Notes: a model not told the origin generated them from the sequence alone. A stretch of DNA of 64,000 nucleotides from Acetobacter estunensis (GCF_019083805.1 NZ_JAHRDV010000004.1:186001-250000), one strand, 5' to 3'; shown: positions 19,081 through 29,246, numbered from the stretch's first letter. Translations and numbers: made by a program.

Positions 19081-20238
19081 TCAGGCCGCCTTCCTGACAA
19101 TCCCTTCACGCGCCACACGACGCGCCTCCGCGTCCCAATGCAGCACGGCAGCCAGATCCTCGATAACCGGCGCGCCCAGCGTGTCCATCGCGTTCTCGAC
19201 GATGCGCGGAATATCCAGAAATCCGATCTGATTGTTCAGAAAGGCCTCGACCGCAATCTCGTTGGCCGCCGAGAGAATGGTGGACGCAGCGCCCCCTTCC
19301 CGCAGGGCCTGTCGCGCCAGCCGAAGCGCCGGAAATCGCGCGGGATCGGGTTTTTCGAACACCAGCGTGCCGAACTGCGCCAGATCCAGACGCGGCGACG
19401 TGGTGGGCATCCGCTCGGGCCATGCCAGACAGTGCGCGATGGGAATGCGCATGTCCGCCGAACCCATCTGCGCGATCAGGCTACCATCGGTGTATTGCAC
19501 CATGCCATGCACGACCGACTGCGGATGCACGAGCACGTCGATGCGCTCCTCAGGCAGATCGAAAATACGCGCCGCCTCAATCACCTCTAGCCCCTTGTTG
19601 AACATGGAGGCGGAATCGATGCTGATCTTGGCCCCCATGCTCCATGTCGGATGCTTGAGCGCCTGCGCAGGCGTTGCGGCTTCCATCGCCTCCAGCGTGG
19701 CGGTGCGGAACGGACCGCCGGACGCCGTGAGGATGATCTTCTCGACCTGTGCTTCCTGACGATCCGCCATCGCCTGAAAGACCGCGTTATGCTCGGAATC
19801 CACCGGAAGAAGAGTGGCTTTCGCCTCCGCGATGGCGCGCAGCATCACGTCACCCGCACAGACCAGCGCTTCCTTGTTGGCCAGCGCCACGGTCGCCCCG
19901 TTGCGCACGGCCGCAAGCGTCGGCTCAAGACCGGCAGCACCCGTGATGGCGGCCATGGTCCAGTCCGCCGGCACGGCCGCTCCTTCGATCACGGCAGAAC
20001 GGCCACCGCTCACCTTCACATCCGTGTCCGCCAGAAGCGCCTTCAGTTCCCCGACAAGGCTTTCATCGGCAATCACGGCCTGTTCGGCACGCAGAGCACG
20101 GGCCTGTTCGGCCAGCAGCTTCGCGTTGCGCCCGCCCACAAGCACTTTCACCGCAACATCTTCGCCTGCCTGATGCAGAAGATCGACTGTCGAGCAGCCG
20201 ATGCTGCCTGTACTGCCCAGAACCGTAACCGTCTTCAT
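19081..20238 (-). CDS. dxr: 1-deoxy-D-xylulose 5-phosphate reductoisomerase
   Basis: The 385-residue NADPH enzyme makes 2-C-methyl-D-erythritol 4-phosphate, the committed step of the non-mevalonate isoprenoid pathway. The NADPH loop GSTGSIG is at 8-14, substrate/metal residues lie in VDSEHNAVFQ and LTASGGPFR, and MGAKISIDSASMFNKGLE is characteristic. ATG 20238 was chosen because the family begins directly at the nucleotide-binding strand. It lies in the conserved uppS-cdsA-dxr-rseP order, feeding isoprenoids to uppS. Confidence 0.96.
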   Translation of the reverse strand: MKTVTVLGSTGSIGCSTVDLLHQAGEDVAVKVLVGGRNAKLLAEQARALRAEQAVIADESLVGELKALLADTDVKVSGGRSAVIEGAAVPADWTMAAITGAAGLEPTLAAVRNGATVALANKEALVCAGDVMLRAIAEAKATLLPVDSEHNAVFQAMADRQEAQVEKIILTASGGPFRTATLEAMEAATPAQALKHPTWSMGAKISIDSASMFNKGLEVIEAARIFDLPEERIDVLVHPQSVVHGMVQYTDGSLIAQMGSADMRIPIAHCLAWPERMPTTSPRLDLAQFGTLVFEKPDPARFPALRLARQALREGGAASTILSAANEIAVEAFLNNQIGFLDIPRIVENAMDTLGAPVIEDLAAVLHWDAEARRVAREGIVRKAA

Positions 20239-20307
20239 GCCTGTTTCATCCTGACTGCCAACATCCGCACGCACGCCTTCATCTCAGGCGTCCCTGCGCC
20301 CCCATTC

Positions 20308-21183
20308 TCATTGTCCGAATACGTGACTGATCGCCTTCACAAGATCAGCCAGTCCAACTGTCCAGAACCCAAATCCCGGCTGCGCCGCCAATGACAGTAC
20401 GGCCGCAAGCGGCATCACGGCCAGCATTGCGTCGAAGCGATCCAGCAGGCCACCATGTCCCGGCAACAGCGTGCCGGAATCCTTCACGCCTCTTGCACGT
20501 TTGACCGCGCTTTCCGCCAGATCGCCCGCCTGCGCCACCACTCCCAGCAAGGCTGCCCAGACACCGCTTCGCACAAGCAAGGACGTCCGCTCCATCATGC
20601 CGTCCACTCCCGCCAGCGATGCCACAAGCATCCCCGCCAGAACCGCTCCGCACAGACCGCCCACAGCCCCCGAGCGCGTCTTGCCCGGAGAGATGCGCGG
20701 CGCCAGCTTCGGTCCACCCACAAGCCGCCCGACCAGATAGGCCGAACTGTCGCTGGCCACCACCACAGCAATGGGGAAGACCACCGACCATGCCCCCGGC
20801 AATGTGTGCAGTCGAAGCCACAGCAACGCAGAACCCGCCGCCACGATGGCCGCGTTGCCAAGCCAAAGCGGTGTACCGAAAAGGAAAGCGGTCATGGGAA
20901 AGGCCGCGATGGCGCTCCAGCGTCCGGCACAGGCGGCCAGCCCCGCGCAGACGGCCCACCCGAGATACAGCACGCCACGCCACGAACGCACCGACAGGCC
21001 AAACAGAGTCGCCATTTCGGAAGCGAGGCCACACATGGCCAGAAGAATGAGCGCTTCATAAAACGGGCCACCGGCCCAGATGGCGCTCCCGGCCACAAGG
21101 ATCAGCACAACAGCCGAAATCAGCCGGGGACGCAGATCCTTCCAGTTCGATCCAGAAGAACGCGGGCGGGACGCCTCACTCAC
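20308..21183 (-). CDS. cdsA: Phosphatidate cytidylyltransferase
   Basis: The 291-residue polytopic membrane enzyme makes CDP-diacylglycerol from phosphatidate and CTP. About eight hydrophobic helices are followed by the family signature PGHGGLLDRFDAML near residue 245. The start is GTG at 21183, overlapping the uppS stop by four bases (GTGA), which indicates translational coupling; no ATG fits. Confidence 0.95.
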   Translation of the reverse strand: MSEASRPRSSGSNWKDLRPRLISAVVLILVAGSAIWAGGPFYEALILLAMCGLASEMATLFGLSVRSWRGVLYLGWAVCAGLAACAGRWSAIAAFPMTAFLFGTPLWLGNAAIVAAGSALLWLRLHTLPGAWSVVFPIAVVVASDSSAYLVGRLVGGPKLAPRISPGKTRSGAVGGLCGAVLAGMLVASLAGVDGMMERTSLLVRSGVWAALLGVVAQAGDLAESAVKRARGVKDSGTLLPGHGGLLDRFDAMLAVMPLAAVLSLAAQPGFGFWTVGLADLVKAISHVFGQ

Positions 21184-21944
21184 GCCGGACGCGCGCCGAA
21201 GCGACGTTCCCGACGACCGTAGATTTCCAGCACCTGCGCAAAGGTCGTTTCATCAAAATCCGGCCACAGCGAATCGAGAAACACGAACTCCGCGTAAGCG
21301 CTCTGCCACAGAAGAAAATTGGAAATACGGTGCTCGCCGCTGGTGCGCACCACGAGATCGGGATCGGGAATACCCGCCGTCAACAGATGCCGCGACATCA
21401 TGTTCTCATCGATCGCATCGGGATCGAGTTCACCCCGCTGAACGGCCCGCGCGATGGCTTTCGTCGCCTGCACGATGTCGTTGCGACCGCCATAGGACAA
21501 CGCCAGAAGCAGCGTGAGGCCCGTATTGTGAGCCGTCAGTTGCTCGGCCCGCGCCAGTTCGTCGCACAAATCCGACCCGAAACGGTGCACTTCTCCCACA
21601 AACAGGATACGGACCTGCTCACGGTGAAGTTCCGCCACCTTGTGCCGCACATAGAACCGAAGCAGACCCGTGAGATCCGCAACCTCATCGGGGCCGCGTC
21701 GCCAGTTCTCGGAAGAGAAGGCGTAGAGCGTCAGATACTCCACTCCCTGCCTGCGCGCCGCCCTCAGACAACGTGTCACCGCCTCCGCCCCTGCCCGATG
21801 CCCCGCAATGCGCGGCAGTCCGCGCGACGCGGCCCAGCGACCGTTTCCGTCCATGATGATGGCGACATGCTGGGGCACCGAACCATCCGTGGATGTTCCG
21901 GCCGGGACCGCACCCTGTGCTACGGCTCCCAGAGGAAGGGGCAT
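21180..21944 (-). CDS. uppS: Undecaprenyl diphosphate synthase (isoprenyl transferase)
   Basis: The 254-residue cis-prenyltransferase makes the C55 carrier lipid for peptidoglycan and surface polysaccharides. The P-loop-like MDGNGRWA starts at residue 31 with catalytic Asp32, and the later RTSGEHRISNFLLWQ and LWPDF motifs are intact. The first 20 residues are variable, so a slightly later start is possible. Its start follows frr by seven bases and its stop overlaps cdsA. Confidence 0.95.
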   Translation of the reverse strand: MPLPLGAVAQGAVPAGTSTDGSVPQHVAIIMDGNGRWAASRGLPRIAGHRAGAEAVTRCLRAARRQGVEYLTLYAFSSENWRRGPDEVADLTGLLRFYVRHKVAELHREQVRILFVGEVHRFGSDLCDELARAEQLTAHNTGLTLLLALSYGGRNDIVQATKAIARAVQRGELDPDAIDENMMSRHLLTAGIPDPDLVVRTSGEHRISNFLLWQSAYAEFVFLDSLWPDFDETTFAQVLEIYGRRERRFGARPA

Positions 21945-21951
21945 CGTGGAA

Positions 21952-22515
21952 TCAGACCTGCTTGATTTCGCGTTCTTTCTCCGCGAGCATTTCGTCGATG
22001 CTCTTCACGTAGCGGTCCGTCAACTTCTGAATGGCGTCCGACCAGACCTTCACATCGTCCTGGCTGATGTCGCCCTTTTTCTCGAAGCTTTTGGTCTTGT
22101 CCATGCCGTCGCGCCGCACGCCGCGCACCGCCACTTTCGCGCCTTCGGAATAACGCGCCGCCGCTTTCGCGAGTTCGTTGCGTCGCTCTTCGGTCAACTG
22201 CGGAATGGGCACGCGAATCGTCTGGCCCTCACCCGCCGGATTGAGGCCGAGCCCCGAATCCCGGATGGCCTTTTCCACGGCGGCCGCTAGCGCGCGGTCC
22301 CACACCTGCACGCTCAGCATACGGGCTTCGGGCACGGCGATAGTCGCCACCTGCGAGAGAGGCACCTCACCGCCATAGGCCTCGACCCGCACAGGCTCCA
22401 GAAGGGCGGCATTCGCACGCCCCGAACGCAGTCCGGCGAAGTCCCGGCGCAGGCTGTCCAGCGCACCATCCATGCGGCGCGTCAGATCCTCGATAAGCGT
22501 ATTCAGTTCCGCCAC
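21952..22515 (-). CDS. frr: Ribosome recycling factor
   Basis: The 187-residue tRNA-mimicking factor splits terminated ribosomes with EF-G. It has the LRSGRANAALL and PEARMLSVQVWD signatures and the C-terminal RRDGMDKTK segment of domain I. The start is GTG 22515 with GGGAGA eight bases upstream. The length is standard. The order pyrH-frr-uppS is widely conserved. Confidence 0.96.
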   Translation of the reverse strand: MAELNTLIEDLTRRMDGALDSLRRDFAGLRSGRANAALLEPVRVEAYGGEVPLSQVATIAVPEARMLSVQVWDRALAAAVEKAIRDSGLGLNPAGEGQTIRVPIPQLTEERRNELAKAAARYSEGAKVAVRGVRRDGMDKTKSFEKKGDISQDDVKVWSDAIQKLTDRYVKSIDEMLAEKEREIKQV

Positions 22516-22593
22516 GACGGTTCTCCCAAACAGACCGGAAGCAACCGGTGCTCCGGTTCAATCACAACGCTCAGCGCGCGTCCTTGCGCTGAA

Positions 22594-23331
22594 TCAATCG
22601 GTTTCCTCGATACGGGTATAGGGGCCTTCGCCACGCATCACGCGCTGAAAAGATCCATCTTCGTGAAGATTGAAGACCACGATGGGCAGGCGATTCTCAC
22701 GTGCCAGACTGATGGCGGCCGCGTCCATGACATTCAAGTCGCGCGAAAGGACTTCCATGTAGGTCAGTCTGTCATGACGCACGGCATTGGGATCCTTGCG
22801 CGGATCGGCGCTGTACACGCCATCCACCTGTGTGCCCTTGAGCAGTAGATCGCAATCCAGCTCAGCCGCACGCAGCGCCGCCGCCGTATCCGTCGTGAAG
22901 AAGGGATTGCCCGTGCCGGCAGCACAGATCACGACGCGCCCTTTTTCCATGTGACGCACGGCGCGACGACGGATGTAAGGCTCGGCAATGGACGACATCT
23001 CAATGGCCGAGAGTACCCGCGTGGGCACATCCTGACGTTCGAGCGCGTTCTGCACCATCAGCGCGTTTATGACAGTCGCCAGCATCCCGGCGGCGTCGCC
23101 CTGCGCGCGGTCCATGCCGCGCGCGGCAGCGGTGAGGCCACGGAAAATGTTGCCGCCGCCGACCACGATGCCGATCTGCACGCCGCTGCGGAACACTTCG
23201 GCCACGTCGCTGGCGATGCGGTCCACCGTCTGGGCATCGACGCCATACTGGGCGCCACCCATCAGCGCTTCACCGGAGAGTTTCAGGAGGACGCGGCGCG
23301 GTGCGGCGGAGCCTTGAGCGGTGGTATTCAT
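22594..23331 (-). CDS. pyrH: Uridylate kinase
   Basis: The 245-residue hexameric UMP kinase makes UDP for pyrimidine nucleotide pools. It begins its kinase fold at [12 protein letters not shown], has the GGGNIFRG loop and the [13 protein letters not shown] segment. ATG 23331 has GAGGCAAG upstream. It is followed by frr; era lies 151 bases upstream on the same strand, joining two clusters that are often separate. Confidence 0.97.
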   Translation of the reverse strand: MNTTAQGSAAPRRVLLKLSGEALMGGAQYGVDAQTVDRIASDVAEVFRSGVQIGIVVGGGNIFRGLTAAARGMDRAQGDAAGMLATVINALMVQNALERQDVPTRVLSAIEMSSIAEPYIRRRAVRHMEKGRVVICAAGTGNPFFTTDTAAALRAAELDCDLLLKGTQVDGVYSADPRKDPNAVRHDRLTYMEVLSRDLNVMDAAAISLARENRLPIVVFNLHEDGSFQRVMRGEGPYTRIEETD

Positions 23332-23482
23332 CTTGCCTCAATGCACGGACGATCGGACATGCCCCGCATCCGCCACGCTCCAAGCGGACCGTGACCCACA
23401 GGGTCCGAGGCCCCCTCATATCGCCCGACGTCCCATCCCACAAGAACGGAACAGGCCTTTCCCCGTCCCGCTGGCGAAATTG

Positions 23483-24379
23483 TCAGGCGTTGTCGTCCAG
23501 TCCGAGCGCGCGCAGACGGGCTCGCTCCTCGTCCCATCCAGCCCGTTCCTTCACGTTGAGAAACAGGTGACAGGGACGATCCAGAAGCCGGGCCAACTGG
23601 AGCCGCGCCTTCTGCCCGATCTCGCGGATCCGCCGTCCTTTCTCCCCGATGAGGATGGCCTTGTGGCTCGCGCGAGCGACATAGATCGTCACATCCACGC
23701 GCACGGAACCATCGGGCCGCTCGGCAAAACTTTCGGTCTCCACCGTGGCGCCGTAGGGCACCTCCTCATGCGTCTGAAGAAAGATCTGCTCACGCACCAG
23801 TTCCGCCGCCAGAAGACGGTCGGGCAGGTCTGTCATGTCGTCTTCAGGATAGAGGAATGGTCCGACAGGCAGGCTCTCGGCCAGTTTATCGAGAAGATCG
23901 TCCACGCCGCTGCCCGAGCGGGCACTGATCATGAACACATGCTCGACCGGCAATTTCTCCGCAATGGCGGCTGTGAGCGGCAAAAGCGCCTGCGGCGTCA
24001 CCAGATCGGTCTTGTTGAGAGCCAGCCACACACGCCGCTTCGACTGCGCCAAACGGTCGATCACCGCCGTCGCAGCCTCATCCAGACCGGCTTTTGCGTC
24101 CACCAGCAGAACCGTGACATCCGCGTCATCGGAGCCGGTCCAAGCAGCGGCCACCATGGCGCGATCGAGCTTGCGGCGCGGACGGAAAATACCCGGCGTG
24201 TCCACGATCAGGATCTGCGTGTGATGGCGGATCAGAATCCCCAGCACCCGAAAGCGCGTCGTCTGCGCCTTGGGACTGACGATGGAGAGTTTCGCGCCCG
24301 CCATCCGGTTGAGCAGCGTGGATTTTCCGGCGTTCGGTGCACCCACCAGCGCCGCGAAGCCGCATCGTGTCTCGGTCAT
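23483..24379 (-). CDS. era: GTPase Era
   Basis: The 298-residue GTPase binds the 3' end of 16S rRNA in small-subunit maturation. Walker A GAPNAGKS is at 13-20, G3 is in VDTPGIF, G4 NKTD follows, and the C-terminal KH domain contains ILIGEKGRRIREIG. The start overlaps the rnc stop by four bases (ATGA), so translation is coupled to the RNase that processes the same rRNA. Confidence 0.97.
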   Translation of the reverse strand: MTETRCGFAALVGAPNAGKSTLLNRMAGAKLSIVSPKAQTTRFRVLGILIRHHTQILIVDTPGIFRPRRKLDRAMVAAAWTGSDDADVTVLLVDAKAGLDEAATAVIDRLAQSKRRVWLALNKTDLVTPQALLPLTAAIAEKLPVEHVFMISARSGSGVDDLLDKLAESLPVGPFLYPEDDMTDLPDRLLAAELVREQIFLQTHEEVPYGATVETESFAERPDGSVRVDVTIYVARASHKAILIGEKGRRIREIGQKARLQLARLLDRPCHLFLNVKERAGWDEERARLRALGLDDNA

Positions 24380-25110
24380 TTCGATCCCGTTCCCCGCTGT
24401 GCCATCAGGCGCGCCAGCAGATCCGCCGCCGCCGCGCTTTCCGCTGCACGCTTGTTGCCTGCTTCACCCTCGCCCACCAGTCCGGCCGCCTTCACGGCCA
24501 TGACAAAGTGCGGCGCATGGGACGGTCCATCGGCGCTGATCGTTTCATAGACCGGCAACCCCATGCCCCGCGCCAGCACCCATTCCTGCAAGCCCGTCTT
24601 GGGGTCTTTGGGTGGCTTCGCCTGCGCCTGAATAAAATCCGCCCACCATCTCCGCACGAGCGCCCGCGCAGGAGCCAGTCCCGCATCCAGATACAGCGCA
24701 CCCAGAATGGCCTCCAGCGCATCGGCCAGAACATTCGCCGTCTCGCGGATGCCGATCCGCTCCTCGTGCGCCGCCACGTTCAAGGCTTCCGGCAGCCCCA
24801 TGCGCTGCGCGATCTCTGCCAGAGCCGTGCGCGAGACAAGATGCGCGTGCCGCGATCCGAGCGCGCCTTCCTGCTCGCCCGGATAACGCTCCAGCAGCCA
24901 TTCGGCCATCAGCAACCCGAGCACACGATCCCCAATGAACTCCAGACGCTCGTTGGACCCTTCGCCCTTGGTACCGCTGCGGCGTCCACGCCGCGATGTG
25001 GCCTGCTGGTGCGCGGCCGAGCGGTGTGTCAGAGCCTCACGCAACAGATCCGGCTTCGCAAAGCGATGCCCAATGCGGTGCTCAAGCGCGCCCAGTTCCG
25101 GGGTTTCCAC
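24376..25110 (-). CDS. rnc: Ribonuclease III
   Basis: The 244-residue endonuclease cleaves double-stranded RNA in rRNA and mRNA processing. The RNase III signature NERLEFIGDRVLGLL is followed by a second acidic helix (LADALEAILGALYLD) and a C-terminal dsRNA-binding domain. I chose GTG 25110, which has GGGAG eight bases upstream; an ATG at 25143 would overlap lepB and has no ribosome site. era follows with a four-base overlap. Confidence 0.94.
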   Translation of the reverse strand: METPELGALEHRIGHRFAKPDLLREALTHRSAAHQQATSRRGRRSGTKGEGSNERLEFIGDRVLGLLMAEWLLERYPGEQEGALGSRHAHLVSRTALAEIAQRMGLPEALNVAAHEERIGIRETANVLADALEAILGALYLDAGLAPARALVRRWWADFIQAQAKPPKDPKTGLQEWVLARGMGLPVYETISADGPSHAPHFVMAVKAAGLVGEGEAGNKRAAESAAAADLLARLMAQRGTGSK

Positions 25111-25129
25111 GTTTCCGTCTCCCGACCGG

Positions 25130-25951
25130 TCAATGCACGACATGGAAAAGACGTGCCCACCTGATCTCCGTGGGCCACGTCCAGAACTGCCAGAAGGGAT
25201 GCGTCGAATCCACCGAGAAGAAGATCATCCCCGCGCGACCAACGAGGTTCTCCATGGGCACGAACCCCAGATCCTCGCTGCCTTCCCCCATGAAACGGCT
25301 GTCGGCGCTATGGTCCCGGTTGTCGCCCATGGCGAAGAAATAGCCCGGCGGCACGACATATTCCGGCGTGTCGTTCTGCATGCCCTCATTGGTGAAACGC
25401 AGCACGCCATGCGTCACGGGCGCGGCGCCGGCACTTCCCGGAAGCGTCTCGCGACATTCGCGTCCTTCGGTCTGGAGATGGTTTTCATCGACCTCCGTGT
25501 AACCGCCCTGCGGGACGCACGGCACCGGCGCACCATTGAGATAAAGCTGTCCCTCACGCACCTGCACATGATCGCCCGGCAGGCCGATGATGCGCTTCAC
25601 GTAGTCGATGGACGTGTCCTTGGTGAAACGGAACACCGCCACGTCGCCCCGGTGCGGTTCGGCACCCCAGATGCGCCCGTCGAACAGATGCGGGGAAAGC
25701 GGAAAGGAATAGCGCGAATATCCGTAGCTGTATTTGGACACCCACAGATAATCCCCCACCTGAAGCGTGGGTATCATGGAGCCGGAAGGAATATTGAACG
25801 GCTCGTAGAGAAACGTCCGCACCACCAGCACAAGCAGCACCACGCTCACGAAAGAACGGACCATCTGGAAGAGGCTTTCGCCCTGCCGCTGCGGCTTTTC
25901 CGTTGAAGTGGTGTCGTTCATCCGCGTCATTCTGTCCGTTATCTCCGCCAT
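25130..25951 (-). CDS. lepB: Signal peptidase I
   Basis: The product of about 273 residues removes signal peptides from exported proteins. It has one N-terminal membrane helix (SFVSVVLLVLVV), the catalytic Ser in NIPSGSMIPTL, the catalytic Lys in YVKRIIGLPGD and the late GDNRDHSADSR box. Three closely spaced ATGs (25951, 25930, 25921) could start it, none with a strong ribosome site; I list the longest plausible one. It lies in the conserved acpS-lepB-rnc-era order. Confidence 0.93.
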   Translation of the reverse strand: MAEITDRMTRMNDTTSTEKPQRQGESLFQMVRSFVSVVLLVLVVRTFLYEPFNIPSGSMIPTLQVGDYLWVSKYSYGYSRYSFPLSPHLFDGRIWGAEPHRGDVAVFRFTKDTSIDYVKRIIGLPGDHVQVREGQLYLNGAPVPCVPQGGYTEVDENHLQTEGRECRETLPGSAGAAPVTHGVLRFTNEGMQNDTPEYVVPPGYFFAMGDNRDHSADSRFMGEGSEDLGFVPMENLVGRAGMIFFSVDSTHPFWQFWTWPTEIRWARLFHVVH

Positions 25952-26030
25952 TCCGTCAGGTATTGTCGGCGCGTATGCCGGCAGGGCGCACCATCGGGGA
26001 GCCGGATGAAGCCGCCCGCCTGCCCCGCTG

Positions 26031-26441
26031 TCAACCCGCGGACGGCACGGCCTCGATGATGACCTGTGCCAGCGCATAGGGCGTATCGTCCGTAAGACTG
26101 AGATGCAGACGCGCCTCATGACCGGGCGGCACCATATCCACCAGTCGGGCGGCGGCCCCTCCGGTCAGGGTGAGATCGGGTTGCCCGGAAGGCCGGTTGC
26201 TCACGCCGATCGTGCTATGGAACACACCTACGGCAAAGCCGGTACCCAACGCTTTGGCGCAGGCTTCCTTGGCCGCCCAGCGCTTGGCATAGGCCCCGAT
26301 GCGGGCCGCCCCCTGCCGCCGTTCGGCCCGGGCGCGCTCCGTTTCCGTAAAGACGCGCAGAAGAAACCGCTCCCCAAAGCGCTCGATGGCCCGCTCGATG
26401 CGACGCATGTCGCACAGATCCATGCCGGTGCCGATAATCAT
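26031..26441 (-). CDS. acpS: Holo-ACP synthase
   Basis: The 136-residue product transfers 4'-phosphopantetheine from CoA to apo-ACP, activating fatty acid synthesis. The Mg-binding Asp8 lies in GTGMDLC and Glu59 in RWAAKEACAKALG. The start at 26441 has GGAG about seven bases upstream and lies 13 bases after the rsh stop. Upstream in-frame residues belong to the rsh coding region. Confidence 0.95.
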   Translation of the reverse strand: MIIGTGMDLCDMRRIERAIERFGERFLLRVFTETERARAERRQGAARIGAYAKRWAAKEACAKALGTGFAVGVFHSTIGVSNRPSGQPDLTLTGGAAARLVDMVPPGHEARLHLSLTDDTPYALAQVIIEAVPSAG

Positions 26442-26454
26442 GCCGCGCTCCGGC

Positions 26455-28740
26455 TCACGACCGCGCCCGCTCGACCTGCGAGATTCCTTCGGACGACCGC
26501 AGCCCCACAATGACGCTGGACAGATGCTTGAGGTCGCGCACCTCCACATCCACCAGCACTTCCATGAAATCGAGCTGCCGGTGCACGATCTTGAGATTCA
26601 CGATCGAGCCGTCCTGCTTGGAGACAGCATTGGTGATGGCGGCGAGCGTGGACGGTTCGTTGGCCGCGATCACCGTCACCCGCCCGATGAAGGGCCCGGC
26701 GGACGACGCGCCCCCTTTGCCGAGCGCTGCGTAATCCCAGTCCACATCCAGAAACCGCTCAGGCGTGGCAGCGAAAGCTTCAAGCGTCTGACAGTTGGCC
26801 GCGTGAATGGTCACGCCTTTGCCTGTCGCCACGACACCCACGATCTTGTCGCCCGGCAGTGGATGGCAGCACCCGGCGAAATGCACCGCAATCCCCGATC
26901 CCAACCCGACCAGCGGTGCGCTGCCCCCACTCGTCGCCTTCTGCCGTGCGACGGGAGGACGGGCGGCCAGTCCCGGGATCATGCGCGGGCCGCGAGTGGT
27001 ACGCTTGAGTTCCGGATAGGCCGCATGCACGACGTCGCGCGGACCAATATTGCCGGTGCCTACAGCCACATACAGGTCTTCGACCGATGCCTGCTTGAGA
27101 TCCTTGAGCAGCGTCTCCAGCACCTTCTCGGACCCATCCACACCTTCCTGTCGGAAAGCCTTGGCGAGCGTAGCCTTACCAGAATCGAGCGAGACCTGTC
27201 GCTGCTGCTGCGCCACATAACGACGGATGCGTGCGCGGGCCTTGCCAGTGACAACGAACCGTTCCCATGACGGCGACGGCGCACCACCTCGCGCGGTCAT
27301 GATCTCGACCTGATCGCCGTTCTGGAGTTCATGACGCAGAGGCACCAGCCGCCCGTTCACCTTCGCGCCGACGCAGGCATCACCCACCTGACTGTGCACA
27401 GCATAGGCAAAGTCGATGGGCGTGGCACCACGCGGCAGGGGAATGAGCTGCCCCTTGGGCGTGAAGCAAAAGACCTGATCCTGATAAAGTTCCAGCTTGG
27501 TGTTTTCGAGGAATTCGTCTGGCGCCGCCGAATCTTCAAGGATTTCGAGAAGATCCTGCACCCAGCGGGGCCGTTTCATCCCCTGCGCGGCCTCGATGGC
27601 AGCATCCCCGGCGGGCATCTGCTTGTAGGCCCAGTGCGCCGCGACACCGTTTTCCGCGATGTCGTTCATCTCGTGGGTGCGGATTTGCACTTCGATCTTC
27701 TGGTTGCGCGGATGGCGCAACGTCACACCCGTGTGCAGGCTCTGATAGCCGTTGGCCTTGGGCGTGGAGATATAGTCCTTGAAGCGCCCCGCGATCATGG
27801 GGAACGCGCCATGGATCGCACCGAGAGCGGCGTAGCACTCCTCACGCGTGTCAACGATGATACGGAACGCCATGATGTCGGAGAGCTGCTCGAACGCCAC
27901 ATTGCGGCGCTGCATCTTCTCCCAGATGGAATAGGGCGACTTTTCGCGCCCCTTTACCTCGACATCGCCGATCCCGGCTTCATGACACAGATGCAGCAGT
28001 TCGCGCCGGACGTCTTCAATGATGTCCGCACCCTGCCCGCGCAGATAGTTCAGGCGGGCGCGGATGGTGGCATCGGCCTCCGGCTCCAATTGCGCGAAGG
28101 CAAGACCCTGCAATTCGGTCTTGACCCGATCCATACCGATGCGTCCGGCCAGCGGCGCATAAATGTCCATGGTCTCGCGCGCGATACGGCGGCGACGGTC
28201 TTCGCGCTGCACGAAATGCAGCGTGCGCATATTGTGCAGACGATCCGCCAGCTTGACGATGAGCACGCGAATGTCACGCGACATCGCCAGCACGAGCTTA
28301 CGGAAATTCTCGGCCTGCTTGGTCCGGTCGGACTGGAGTTCCAGACGAGTGAGTTTGGTGACACCATCCACAAGCTCGGCAATGGTGGGACCGAACTGCT
28401 CGCGCAGCGTCTCCACCGTAATGCCCGTGTCTTCGATCGTGTCATGGAGCAGAGCGGTGGCGATGGAAGGCACGTCCATATGGAAACGCGCCAGAATCAT
28501 CGCGACCGCCAGAGGATGCGTGATGTAGGGATCACCCGCATCGCGCAACTGGCCTTCATGCGCGTCCCGTGCCACGGCAAAGGCACGTTCCACGAGCGCC
28601 ACGTCGGCAGTGGGATTATATCGCTGTATCCGCCGGATCAGACGATCGGGCGTAATATCCATCCCTTCATCCTGCGCCAGAACCGGCGGAAGAAGGGGGC
28701 TGCCACGTCCACCCGGAAAGAGTTCCTGATCACCGCTCAC
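26455..28740 (-). CDS. Bifunctional (p)ppGpp synthetase/hydrolase (RelA/SpoT homologue)
   Basis: The 761-residue RSH protein controls the stringent alarmone. It has an HD hydrolase domain with His-Asp at 99-100 (ALLHDTIEDT) and a synthetase domain with RFKDYISTPKANGYQSLHT. A TGS domain follows near 400 (VFCFTPKGQLIPLP), and a C-terminal ACT domain is present. An intact HD motif argues for both activities, as in most alphaproteobacteria with a single RSH. The start is GTG 28740 with GGAGG six bases upstream. It lies between rpoZ and acpS. Confidence 0.95.
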   Translation of the reverse strand: MSGDQELFPGGRGSPLLPPVLAQDEGMDITPDRLIRRIQRYNPTADVALVERAFAVARDAHEGQLRDAGDPYITHPLAVAMILARFHMDVPSIATALLHDTIEDTGITVETLREQFGPTIAELVDGVTKLTRLELQSDRTKQAENFRKLVLAMSRDIRVLIVKLADRLHNMRTLHFVQREDRRRRIARETMDIYAPLAGRIGMDRVKTELQGLAFAQLEPEADATIRARLNYLRGQGADIIEDVRRELLHLCHEAGIGDVEVKGREKSPYSIWEKMQRRNVAFEQLSDIMAFRIIVDTREECYAALGAIHGAFPMIAGRFKDYISTPKANGYQSLHTGVTLRHPRNQKIEVQIRTHEMNDIAENGVAAHWAYKQMPAGDAAIEAAQGMKRPRWVQDLLEILEDSAAPDEFLENTKLELYQDQVFCFTPKGQLIPLPRGATPIDFAYAVHSQVGDACVGAKVNGRLVPLRHELQNGDQVEIMTARGGAPSPSWERFVVTGKARARIRRYVAQQQRQVSLDSGKATLAKAFRQEGVDGSEKVLETLLKDLKQASVEDLYVAVGTGNIGPRDVVHAAYPELKRTTRGPRMIPGLAARPPVARQKATSGGSAPLVGLGSGIAVHFAGCCHPLPGDKIVGVVATGKGVTIHAANCQTLEAFAATPERFLDVDWDYAALGKGGASSAGPFIGRVTVIAANEPSTLAAITNAVSKQDGSIVNLKIVHRQLDFMEVLVDVEVRDLKHLSSVIVGLRSSEGISQVERARS

Positions 28741-28859
28741 AACCGCCCTCCGTCCAAAAGACAGAAGCGGAAGAGAGACGGAACGGGAACACTCACGGGG
28801 ATAACGCCATCTCCAGATTCATGCTCCGAACCCGAAAGCCCGGAGGCAAATTCAGAGTG

Positions 28860-29246
28860 TCAGCGCTTGCCGCGACCTGACATCTCGGCCTCGAACGCGG
28901 CCTTCATTTCTTCAGGAGAAAGATCGGTCACTTCCTCTTCGGCCGAGCTTTCCTGTAGTCCGAAGATGTTCTGCTCGGTCGGAATGAGGTCAAGAACCTC
29001 TTCATCGGCAGGCTCAGGTTCTGGCGCACGGGCGAGCGAGCGGACAAGATCGTTGCGCAGCGACTCGAGCGGAACAGTCTGGTCCGCAATTTCACGCAGG
29101 GCGACAACGGGGTTCTTGTCGTGGTCGCGATCGACCGTCAACTCCTCGCCGCGAGCGAGATTACGCGCCCGCTGAGCGGCCAGAAGAACCAGTTCGAAGC
29201 GGTTCGGTACCTTGTCGACGCAATCTTCGACCGTGACGCGCGCCAT
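28860..29246 (-). CDS. rpoZ: RNA polymerase omega subunit
   Basis: The 128-residue product starts [20 protein letters not shown], the omega signature, and supports assembly of the beta' subunit. In other bacteria omega forms part of a ppGpp site, which suits its place just before the RSH gene. The C-terminal half (about 75-128) is an acidic extension found in alphaproteobacteria. ATG 29246 has GGAGG seven bases upstream; the longer frame is not family sequence. Confidence 0.95.
   Translation of the reverse strand: MARVTVEDCVDKVPNRFELVLLAAQRARNLARGEELTVDRDHDKNPVVALREIADQTVPLESLRNDLVRSLARAPEPEPADEEVLDLIPTEQNIFGLQESSAEEEVTDLSPEEMKAAFEAEMSGRGKR

Noticed and set aside
16044-19590. Two plus-strand frames of about 600 codons over bamA, rseP and dxr
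   Set aside because: Shadows of recognised minus-strand genes; they cross several gene boundaries and lack ribosome sites.
27331-29175. 614-codon plus-strand frame over rsh and rpoZ
   Set aside because: Antisense to well-defined rsh domains; no similarity to any family.
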